Positions 14,415-22,367 of a DNA stretch of 22,367 bases are shown here, in pieces. Under the pieces are notes generated by a model. It was given only the letters and a program-made list of their open reading frames with translations, made no database searches and was not told the DNA's origin. This DNA comes from DAOPZJ01 sp964587625. Its GTDB lineage: Bacteria; Bacillota; Clostridia; Oscillospirales; JAKOTC01. The DNA is taken from contig CAZPLU010000038.1 in the NCBI GenBank assembly GCA_964587625.1, forward strand, positions 1 to 22,367, in the 5' to 3' direction. Positions within the stretch are counted from its first letter, which is position 1, and every line of letters begins with the position of its first letter. A program made the translations under genes and the position numbers.

Positions 14415-16064
14415 ATGCTGAATCATTTTAAAGAATCATTGCCCAAATTTGAACTCGCGGTCGGAAAGCTGTTCGACGCGCAATGCCTCGACGACAACAG
14501 CGAGTGCTTCGGCGTGGTGCCGAGCTTTGTCAAGGGCTTCAACGAGCCGGGCGAGGGCTGCGGCTGCGCCGTCACCTTTGTCACCGCTTATTACAATCCG
14601 CACTCAAAATGGTATAAAAACGCCGAATTGCTGCACAGAGCCAAAATCGGAATGGCCTATTCGCTCGCGCACACCAACGACGACGGCACCATCGATCTGA
14701 TGGAGACCAATTTCCACGATTCCACCAGCAACGCCTTCACGGTGCAGGTGCTTGCGCCCGCGTATTTACTTCTTCAAAAATTTACCGATCACACCGACGC
14801 CGAGGAGGAAGTCGGCGGGATGATGCTCGAATTTTTAAAACGCAGCGCGACGGCCATGGTCAACTGCGGCTTCCATACGCCGAATCACCGTTGGGTCGTC
14901 AGTTCGGCGCTGGCGTACTGCTATCATATTTTAAACGACGAGAAATGTCTTATTCATCTCAAAAAGTTTCTCGCCGAGGGCATCGACTGCGACGAAAACG
15001 GCGAATACACCGAGCGCAGCGCGGGGATTTACAACATCGCTTGCAACGAGTCGCTGATGATCATCGGCAAAGAATTGGATATGCCCGTGATGTTTGACCA
15101 TGTCACGCGCAATTTGAAAATGGTGCTCAAATACATCGAGCCCGACGACACGATCAACACGATGAACTCGACGCGGCAGGACTTCGGCACCGAGCCGCCG
15201 TTTGAAAAATACCTCGAAAATTATTTGAACATGGCGCTTGCCACGGGCAATGCCGAGTTCGCCTGGGTCGCCGACTATATCTTAAAGAAAAACGGCACTG
15301 CCTGCCGGATGATCCCGTTTTTGATGGATCCGTCGCTTGAGCAAAAAATGCTGGCGCAAAAGACGGTAAAACCGCCTTTCGAATATGAAAAATTGTTTGT
15401 CGAGAGCGGTGTTTTGCGCAAGCGCGAGGGCGACGCGACGCTGACGCTGGTCAAAGAGCGCCCGCTGTTTTGCAAGCTCCAATTCAAAAACAAACGCATG
15501 TATCTGCGGTTCGCCGGTTCTTTTTTCGGGCCGCATGCGCAGTTTGTGCCGCAGACCTTGACCTCGATTGACGGCGGATATCGCCTGACCTACCACAAGA
15601 CCTGGGGCTACAAGCGCCCGCTGGAGGTTGCGCAGAGCACGTCGAACTGGCGCGAGATGGATCATTCCAAGCGTGAAAACGTCTGTATGCAGGACTTTGA
15701 CGTCAGTTTCGACATCCGGATGTACGATAAAAAGGTCGAAATCGAACTTGCCGCGGGCGGCTGCGACAACATTCCGGTCAAATTGGAATTGATGTTTGAC
15801 GCGGGCGGTATTTTGGCCAGCGACAGCGTCGATTTGTTCACCCGCGAGGGCGATTATGTATTCCTCAACCACGGGCATGCCTCATACACCTTCGACAACC
15901 ATGTCAAGTTCATCGTCGACGGCGGCTTCCGCACCCACCGTTACGCCAAGACCATGCGCGGCTCGATCCCGGGCGACCCCAAGGCGTTTACGATCGCAAT
16001 GACCGGATTGACCCCGCAGAACCGCGCCGTGACGGTTCGATACGGCACGGACCAGACGATTTAA
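14415..16064 (+). CDS. Putative polysaccharide lyase-like (heparinase II/III-like) protein
   Basis: A 549-residue protein without signal peptide or membrane segment. The N-terminal ~300 residues look all-helical, like an alpha/alpha toroid. They include NDDGTIDLMETNFHDSTSN (about 88-106), GFHTPNHRWVVSSALAYCY (about 151-169) and ENGEYTERSAGIYN (about 193-206); conserved-looking His, Arg, Tyr and Asn lie in these. The C-terminal ~230 residues look beta-rich, like a sandwich. This two-part plan is that of heparinase II/III-type and related uronate lyases, but I see no decisive signature, so the call is tentative. A cytoplasmic location would suit processing of imported oligosaccharides. It has AAGGAAAG upstream, its own promoter and a strong terminator, so it is monocistronic. 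No sugar transporter adjoins it. Confidence 0.5.
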   Translation: MLNHFKESLPKFELAVGKLFDAQCLDDNSECFGVVPSFVKGFNEPGEGCGCAVTFVTAYYNPHSKWYKNAELLHRAKIGMAYSLAHTNDDGTIDLMETNFHDSTSNAFTVQVLAPAYLLLQKFTDHTDAEEEVGGMMLEFLKRSATAMVNCGFHTPNHRWVVSSALAYCYHILNDEKCLIHLKKFLAEGIDCDENGEYTERSAGIYNIACNESLMIIGKELDMPVMFDHVTRNLKMVLKYIEPDDTINTMNSTRQDFGTEPPFEKYLENYLNMALATGNAEFAWVADYILKKNGTACRMIPFLMDPSLEQKMLAQKTVKPPFEYEKLFVESGVLRKREGDATLTLVKERPLFCKLQFKNKRMYLRFAGSFFGPHAQFVPQTLTSIDGGYRLTYHKTWGYKRPLEVAQSTSNWREMDHSKRENVCMQDFDVSFDIRMYDKKVEIELAAGGCDNIPVKLELMFDAGGILASDSVDLFTREGDYVFLNHGHASYTFDNHVKFIVDGGFRTHRYAKTMRGSIPGDPKAFTIAMTGLTPQNRAVTVRYGTDQTI

Positions 16065-16084
16065 CCGTTAAAAACGCAAAGCGA

Positions 16085-16110
16085 ACCGGCGGGCCTTTCG
16101 GCCCGCCGGT
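16085..16110 (+). terminator. Strong intrinsic terminator
   Basis: An 11-bp perfect GC-rich stem (16085-16095 with 16100-16110) has a TTTC loop and is followed by GTTTTAT. It lies 21 bases after the stop of the 549-residue gene. Confidence 0.9.
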
Positions 16111-16125
16111 GTTTTATATGCGATA

Positions 16126-16458
16126 TCAATTTGATTCGATGTAATTACTTATCACCATTTGAATGCTCTCCTTTTGCCCGGAATTCAATTTCCGCCACGC
16201 CTCGACCAGCGCGGCTTCGCCGGGATTGAGGTCGAACCGCTCCGTGCGCTCGACGGGGCGGTCGTATTCGGTGCGCCCGATCAAAAAGTCCACGGAGGTA
16301 TTGAAATAATCCGCCAGTTTTACCAGCGTCTCAATGTCCGGCTCGACATCGTGATTTTCATATTTGTTGACCGACTGCTGGCTGACGTTCACCGCGTCGG
16401 CCAATTTTTTTTGACTGACCCCCGCTCTCGCGCGCAGGCGCTTCAGGTTTTTTACCAT
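16126..16458 (-). CDS. XRE-family transcriptional repressor
   Basis: A 110-residue regulator. The N-terminal Cro/C1 helix-turn-helix spans about residues 3-60: LKRLRARAGVSQKKLADAVN, then VSQQSVNKYENHDVEPDIETLVKLADYFNTSVDFLIGRT. The FNTSVDFLIGRT ending is typical of small phage-type and ICE-type repressors. The C-terminus (about 78-108) is helical, probably for dimerisation. The start at 16458 has GAGGTGATC upstream. It is divergent from the lipoprotein genes, and a perfect GTTGTTG-A-CAACAAC palindrome lies in the shared upstream region over a strong promoter, the natural candidate for its operator. The protein-site pairing is inference. Confidence 0.9.
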   Translation of the reverse strand: MVKNLKRLRARAGVSQKKLADAVNVSQQSVNKYENHDVEPDIETLVKLADYFNTSVDFLIGRTEYDRPVERTERFDLNPGEAALVEAWRKLNSGQKESIQMVISNYIESN

Positions 16459-16482
16459 GCGATCACCTCACTGTGTAAGGAT

Positions 16483-16552
16483 AACAACATTTCGGTGTCG
16501 GGTAAAAAACTTTATATTTGTTGTTGACAACAACCAAATGTTGTTATATACT
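16483..16552 (+). promoter_or_regulatory. Operator-covered strong promoter between XRE and lipoprotein genes
   Basis: On the plus strand the -35 is TTGACA (16524-16529), the spacer is 17 bases and the -10 is TATACT (16547-16552). A perfect palindrome GTTGTTG-A-CAACAAC (16520-16534) covers the -35. Two further related elements, AACAACATTT (16483-16492) and its exact inverse AAATGTTGTT (16536-16545), flank it. Three such elements suggest cooperative repressor binding. The minus-strand promoter of the XRE gene probably lies in the same block, which implies autoregulation. Confidence 0.75.
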
Positions 16553-16705
16553 ATTCCCAAGGTTTGTCGTTCAAGGGGTTTTCGAACGATCGAGGGCTAT
16601 GTGATTGCTATTTTCCTCTCCGTCGGGAAATTAAAACTTTCCTGTCCTTCTCTCTTTGCTTGAACTTTTCACGGAAACAGGAAAAGAACCATTTAAATTT
16701 ATATA
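16553..16705 (+). other. Stretch between two promoters; possible leader or small RNA
   Basis: About 150 bases follow the operator-covered promoter before the next promoter at 16706. It holds a TCGTTC/GAACGA hairpin (about 16566-16588), a TTTCCTGT/ACAGGAAA inverted repeat (16638-16645 and 16677-16684), and a 20-codon GTG ORF (16601-16663) with GAGGG five bases upstream. I cannot say whether any is functional. No terminator follows, so the transcript may simply run into the lipoprotein gene. Confidence 0.3.
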
Positions 16706-16734
16706 TTGACATTCGGCAAAGATAGTAATATAAT
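16706..16734 (+). promoter_or_regulatory. Perfect-consensus sigma-A promoter of the first lipoprotein gene
   Basis: TTGACA (16706-16711), a 17-base spacer and TATAAT (16729-16734). Transcription should start near 16741, so the ATG at 16744 would be nearly leaderless and the ATG at 16765 is the better start. Confidence 0.9.
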
Positions 16735-16764
16735 AAAGAAAATATGGGATATGGGGGTTTAAAT

Positions 16765-17346
16765 ATGAAAAAACTCGTTATTTCAACTATACTAATATTT
16801 TTAACATTTTATGTCCTTGGTTGTTCCTCTGGTTTGTATAGCGGTTCGCCTAAAAGAGGTACTGTCTCAGATGGTGTCTATACCAACGATTATTTTAAAC
16901 TATCTTTCACCATCCCCGAGGAATGGACAGCATATACAGATGAAGAGATTTATGAAAGAACCGGCGCTTCAAGAGCGACCAACGAAGATCTCGCAACCTC
17001 AAAAATGGGGTTCGGCGACGTCAATTTTTATAAGACAATTGAGCAAGAAGATCAAATTAAAATATCATATCGCATTTCATTAGAAAAAGGTCTTACCGAT
17101 GATCAGATCCAAAACCGACTTTCGGTACAAAATTCTGATGTTACATTCGGCGAGGTTGAATCCGTTAAAATCGGAGATGTTGATTATGTAATGATGTCCG
17201 GTCCCTCTTCCGACGGAACGGTGAACTATTATTACGTCTGGAGCAAAGAAGTATGTGGTTATCTGCGTCCGGTCATTTATATGCAGCTTACCGATAATAA
17301 ATCGGTATACGATCTTTTGAAAAATTTTTCACAGATAACGGATTAG
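16765..17346 (+). CDS. Small lipoprotein of unknown function
   Basis: A 193-residue predicted lipoprotein. The signal is MKK followed by hydrophobic LVISTILIFLTFYVL and the lipobox VLGC, with Cys near residue 20, so the product should be lipid-anchored outside the membrane. The mature part begins SSGLYSGSPKRG. It contains DYFKLSFTIPEEWTAYTDEEI, a pattern (surface beta-strand plus IPEEW) common in small extracytoplasmic alpha/beta proteins of unknown function, and ends LLKNFSQITD. The start at 16765 is chosen by ATGGGGG seven bases upstream and by the consensus promoter at 16706. It is AT-rich compared with the flanking housekeeping genes. A second lipoprotein-like gene follows 93 bases later. 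Function unknown. Confidence 0.8.
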   Translation: MKKLVISTILIFLTFYVLGCSSGLYSGSPKRGTVSDGVYTNDYFKLSFTIPEEWTAYTDEEIYERTGASRATNEDLATSKMGFGDVNFYKTIEQEDQIKISYRISLEKGLTDDQIQNRLSVQNSDVTFGEVESVKIGDVDYVMMSGPSSDGTVNYYYVWSKEVCGYLRPVIYMQLTDNKSVYDLLKNFSQITD

Positions 17347-17439
17347 ATTATTGAACATAGTTTATTTTTTATGCACTAAAAGAAGTTTAATATATCTTGA
17401 ATTAAATAATCAATATGAGTATCGTCCGAAAGGCTATAG

Positions 17440-18172
17440 ATGCTTATTTTGAAATCCTTTTTTAATTTGTCTTCCCGCTTGTCAAAATGCAAGCTACAAT
17501 GATCCCGGCAAATCGTCAATCACTGCGATCCCGGAGAGCGTTAACAGCGTTTTATCTTCCGCACCGGCGCAATCCGAAGTAATGCCCGTCCTTGATAATG
17601 ATATCGTCGAGATCTCCGAAAACAACAACGGCATTCGTTTTACCATGACATACGACCAATTTATTGAAAGATATAATGATTTAGATACGGAAAATACGCT
17701 TCCCGTTCCTTTAAAACAGAGCGATTTTGTCGAACAATTTAAAGGTTATTCACAAGCATTTGGGATTGATGTGACTGTAGGGTTGCAATATGGTCTGATA
17801 GCCAATATCGGGCTTTATAATCCGGTGGAGGGAATTTCTGTAACAATCGAAAATAACTCAGGTAAACTTTGCAATATAGGATGGTTGATTACAGGGGGAC
17901 GCATGTACACTTTGAGTTTAAGCGATAAAAACGCGGGTTGGACAAGGGTGCATAATATGGCGTGTTTTATGTTTATGCTCGCCAACGACAATTTAAGTTG
18001 GGAAGACGCGCATAATATATACTTGTCCGCTTTAAATAACGGAAACGATACGGGCAATACATATTATTTTGACGATCACTTATTGTATGGAAATGGATAC
18101 GATCAGGCGAACGATGTATATACAATAAATATTACGCCTATGACCCAAGAGGCGTATGATAATTATTTTTAA
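17440..18172 (+). pseudogene. Second small lipoprotein gene, frameshifted in a T6 run near its start
   Basis: The downstream frame (to 18172) is open from 17452 and encodes NPFLICLPACQNASYNDPGKS and then a Ser/Ala/Pro-rich stretch up to Met 17582, a clear lipobox (LPAC) and lipoprotein linker but with no start codon. A start with GAAAGG upstream exists at 17440 (MLILKS) in another frame. Removing one T from the run at 17458-17463 joins them into MLILKSFLICLPAC, a plausible short signal. The total of 733 bases is one more than a multiple of three, fitting a one-base insertion; the restored protein would be 243 residues. The body (EISENNNGIRFTMTYDQFIERYND, then WLITGGRMYTLSLSDKNAGW) has no motif I know. 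If unrepaired, translation could only start at 17582, which lacks a good site. Confidence 0.65.
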
Positions 18173-18177
18173 AGAGT

Positions 18178-18254
18178 TTACTTCCTCCAAACTCTTTTCA
18201 AATATCGCCCAATATAGGATTTTTCGCACTTCATGACCTGTTTGGGAAACCGAC
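18178..18254 (-). pseudogene. Remnant of the uvrA 3' end
   Basis: These 77 bases align with the last 78 bases of uvrA (19941-20018) in the same orientation. The first 60 bases match at 52 positions, and a one-base deletion lies near 18247. On the minus strand the remnant reads MKCEKSYIGRYLKRVWRK-stop where uvrA reads MKCEKSYTGQYLKRVLRK-stop. No similarity was seen beyond 18255. It is therefore a vestigial copy of the uvrA C-terminal coding end, offset 1763 bases from the real one. Confidence 0.85.
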
Positions 18255-18347
18255 CTCGCGGGACAGAGGGCGGGCTTTGGTTTCCATGGAAGTAACTGCT
18301 TTTCCTGGTTTCAATCCGAATTTAAAAGATATTTGGCACAGGCAAAG

Positions 18348-18557
18348 TTAAAAAATTTTTCAAATAAACTTAAAAGAAATTTTTCAAATAAGTTTAAAGA
18401 AATTTTTCAAATAAGTTTAAAGAAATTTTTTGAATAAGCGCAAAAGATATTTTTCAAATAAGCTTAAAAGGCATTTTTCAAACGAGCATAAAAAATATTT
18501 TCAAATAAGCTTAAAAGGTATTTCTCAAACGAGTATAAAAAATATTTTCAAAACCTC
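18348..18557 (+). repeat. AT-rich ~23-bp tandem repeat array (nine units)
   Basis: Nine degenerate direct repeats of 22-25 bases, approximate consensus TTAAAAGAWATTTTTCAAATA. Units start at 18348, 18370, 18394, 18417, 18441, 18464, 18489, 18511 and 18536. Five carry an exact TTTTCAAATAA. The last four form a 47-base higher-order duplication (18464-18510 and 18511-18557). A weaker unit may precede at 18321. The regular A- and T-tracts about 10-11 bases apart predict curved DNA. The array ends exactly where the SPFH promoter begins. Confidence 0.9.
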
Positions 18558-18586
18558 TTGAAAATATGATATCAATATGATATCAT
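18558..18586 (+). promoter_or_regulatory. SPFH operon promoter with 9-bp inverted repeat
   Basis: The -35 is TTGAAA (18558-18563), the spacer is 17 bases and the -10 is TATCAT (18581-18586). An inverted repeat, ATGATATCA (18566-18574), three bases, then TGATATCAT (18578-18586), fills the spacer and the -10. Bound protein would block RNA polymerase, so it looks like an operator, possibly for the RHH protein encoded downstream. Confidence 0.6.
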
Positions 18587-18612
18587 AATAATACCAAACA
18601 GGAGGTGTTTTT

Positions 18613-19638
18613 ATGGAAGAAAAAATTTTGAAAACAAAACCCGGGATGCCCGTTTTAATCCTCTCCATTTTCCTCTATTTACTCTCCGTCGCCCTATTTG
18701 TGGTGGGCGCGATTATGGTGGAAGAGAAAAACCCGTGGGGCACTCCCGCGCTGGCGGTGGGTATTTTGTGGATGGTCATCGGGTTCATCCCCTTTATGGG
18801 GCTCAAGATCATCCGCCCCCAGGAAGCCCTGGTCCTCACGCTTTTCGGAAAATACACCGGCACCCTCAAGCGCGACGGGTTTTTCTATGTGCATCCTTTT
18901 TCGGGCAGCGTGAACCCCGCGGCACAGACCCGACTGGGTCAAAGCCGCGATGTGGATTCGGGCGTCAAACGGAGATTAAAACCCGAGCAGGAGAGTTTCG
19001 CCGCGCTTCAGGAAGCGGCAAACAACAAGAAAATATCCCTCAAAGCCATGACCCTCTCCAACGCCATGCAAAAAGTGAACGACGCGCTGGGCAATCCCGT
19101 GGAGATCAGCGTGGCGGTCATTTGGCGGGTGGTGGACACCGCCAAAGCCGTATTCAACGTGGATAATTACAAGGAGTATCTCTCTTTGCAATGCGATTCG
19201 GCGGTCCGCAACATCGTCCGCATCTATCCTTATGACGTGGCGCCGAACATCGACACGACCGGCGACGGTCAGGCGGACGAGGGCAGCTTGCGGGGTTCGA
19301 GCGAAGTGGTCGCCGAGCGGATTCGCAAAGAGATCCAAGATAAGGTCACTTTGGCGGGCATAGAAATTTTGGAAGCCCGGATCACCTATCTGGCCTATGC
19401 CACCGAGATCGCCTCCGTGATGCTCCAGCGCCAGCAGGCAAGCGCCATCATCGACGCCCGCACCATGATCGTGGACGGGGCGGTGAGCATGGTGGAGATG
19501 GCGCTGAACAAGCTGAAAGAAAACGACATCGTCGAGCTGGATCAAGAGCGCAAGGCCGCCATGGTCAGCAACCTGTTGGTGATCCTCTGCGGAAACCGGG
19601 AGGCACAGCCCGTGGTGAACAGCGGCAGCTTGTATTGA
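18613..19638 (+). CDS. SPFH/band 7 domain membrane protein
   Basis: A 341-residue protein. Two N-terminal membrane segments (about 13-36 and 43-62: LILSIFLYLLSVALFVVGAI and ALAVGILWMVIGFIPFMGL) are followed by an SPFH domain (about 64-290). The domain starts KIIRPQEALVLTLFGKYTGTLKRDGFFYVHPF and contains NPVEISVAVIWRVVDTAKAVF and ARITYLAYATEIASVMLQRQQASAIIDAR. The C-terminus NLLVILCGNREAQPVVNSGSLY is highly typical of one bacterial SPFH subfamily. Such proteins oligomerise on the inner membrane and organise membrane microdomains or control proteases; the exact role is unknown. AGGAGGTG at 18600-18607 fixes the start. It forms an operon with the RHH gene seven bases downstream, preceded by the repeat array. 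Confidence 0.92.
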   Translation: MEEKILKTKPGMPVLILSIFLYLLSVALFVVGAIMVEEKNPWGTPALAVGILWMVIGFIPFMGLKIIRPQEALVLTLFGKYTGTLKRDGFFYVHPFSGSVNPAAQTRLGQSRDVDSGVKRRLKPEQESFAALQEAANNKKISLKAMTLSNAMQKVNDALGNPVEISVAVIWRVVDTAKAVFNVDNYKEYLSLQCDSAVRNIVRIYPYDVAPNIDTTGDGQADEGSLRGSSEVVAERIRKEIQDKVTLAGIEILEARITYLAYATEIASVMLQRQQASAIIDARTMIVDGAVSMVEMALNKLKENDIVELDQERKAAMVSNLLVILCGNREAQPVVNSGSLY

Positions 19639-19645
19639 TCCACCC

Positions 19646-19852
19646 ATGGCAAGCGAGAAAAAACAGATCCCCCTGAGGGTTTCCCCGCAGCTGTTTGAAA
19701 AAATCGCCGCCTGGGCCGAGGACGACTTCCGCTCCCTCAACGGGCAGATCGAATATCTGCTGACCGCTTGCGTCCGCCAGCGGGAAAAGAACGGACGCCC
19801 CGTACCCGAGCGCTTTAAGGGAAACCGCACAGGGCAGGACGAACAGGAATAA
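19646..19852 (+). CDS. Ribbon-helix-helix (Arc-type) DNA-binding protein
   Basis: A 68-residue protein. The N-terminal IPLRVSPQLFEKIAAWAEDDFRSLNGQIEYLLTACVRQ (about 8-45) matches the Arc/MetJ ribbon-helix-helix fold: a basic beta-strand (QIPLRV) for DNA contact, then two helices separated by a RSLNGQIE turn. Such proteins act as dimers or tetramers on short inverted repeats. The C-terminus is charged (REKNGRPVPERFKGNRTGQDEQE). It starts seven bases after the SPFH stop with no clear ribbon-binding Shine-Dalgarno, so it is probably translated by coupling. This pairing with an SPFH gene recurs in Firmicutes by my recollection. It could bind the inverted repeat at 18566-18586, which is inference. 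Confidence 0.85.
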   Translation: MASEKKQIPLRVSPQLFEKIAAWAEDDFRSLNGQIEYLLTACVRQREKNGRPVPERFKGNRTGQDEQE

Positions 19853-19863
19853 GACCGCGCAAC

Positions 19864-19911
19864 AAAACAGAGCCGAAGCGGCTGCAAACGCAGACACAAC
19901 GGCTCTGTTTT
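19864..19911. terminator. Terminator between the SPFH-RHH operon and uvrA
   Basis: A 12-bp stem AAAACAGAGCCG / CGGCTCTGTTTT with a 24-base loop is followed on the plus strand by CATTTTT. The minus strand continues TTTTGTTG, so it can also end the uvrA transcript. Confidence 0.8.
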
Positions 19912-19940
19912 CATTTTTAGGCGGGGAGTTATCAAAAACG

Positions 19941-22367
<2,427 letters not shown>

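Noticed and set aside
18348..18557. CRISPR array interpretation of the AT-rich repeats
   Set aside because: Units are contiguous 22-25 base degenerate repeats with no unique spacers and no cas genes.

Overview
The window looks like a chromosomal stretch from a spore-forming Firmicute, probably an uncultured clostridial (Oscillospirales-like) lineage. That inference rests on an alpha/beta-type small acid-soluble spore protein, strong AGGAGG-type ribosome binding sites, near-consensus sigma-A promoters with 17-base spacers, clostridial-type UvrA and MurA, and mixed base composition with GC-rich housekeeping genes next to AT-rich accessory patches. No rRNA, tRNA, CRISPR array, transposase or integrase was seen.

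Left part (1-5930): a partial SLOG-family gene (minus) is divergent from a small XRE regulator (plus). A Gfo/Idh/MocA oxidoreductase (minus) follows, with its own promoter and a palindromic operator. Next comes a tight operon murA-walJ-rlmH (UDP-GlcNAc enolpyruvyl transferase, metallo-hydrolase, 23S rRNA pseudouridine methyltransferase). The 5' end of rlmH is duplicated and forms a 30-codon leader ORF. A purine-rich GAGGGCA repeat follows rlmH, then an EamA/DMT exporter on the minus strand.

Middle part (5930-16110): a two-gene operon encodes a heterodimeric ABC exporter, one subunit with a degenerate and the other with a consensus ATPase site. It is followed by a frameshifted beta-propeller-like lipoprotein gene, a TtcA-family PP-loop tRNA thiolation protein, an unrecognised protein without a clear start, a spore SASP, another unrecognised small protein, and a 549-residue protein that may be a polysaccharide-lyase-like enzyme.

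Right part (16110-22367): an XRE repressor faces a strong promoter covered by a perfect GTTGTTG-A-CAACAAC palindrome. Two small AT-rich lipoprotein genes follow, the second frameshifted. Next are a decayed copy of the last ~77 bases of uvrA, a nine-unit AT-rich ~23 bp repeat array, and a promoter with a 9-bp inverted repeat driving an SPFH (band 7) membrane protein plus a ribbon-helix-helix protein. The real uvrA (5' end outside the window) closes the window on the minus strand.

The most unusual parts are the SPFH/RHH cassette with its repeat array, lying between two same-direction copies of the uvrA 3' end; the rlmH 5' duplication; and the operator-covered promoter at 16520-16552 with no obvious gene immediately downstream. 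Most other genes are ordinary. I cannot claim a demonstrated new system; the SPFH/RHH/repeat cassette is the best candidate.
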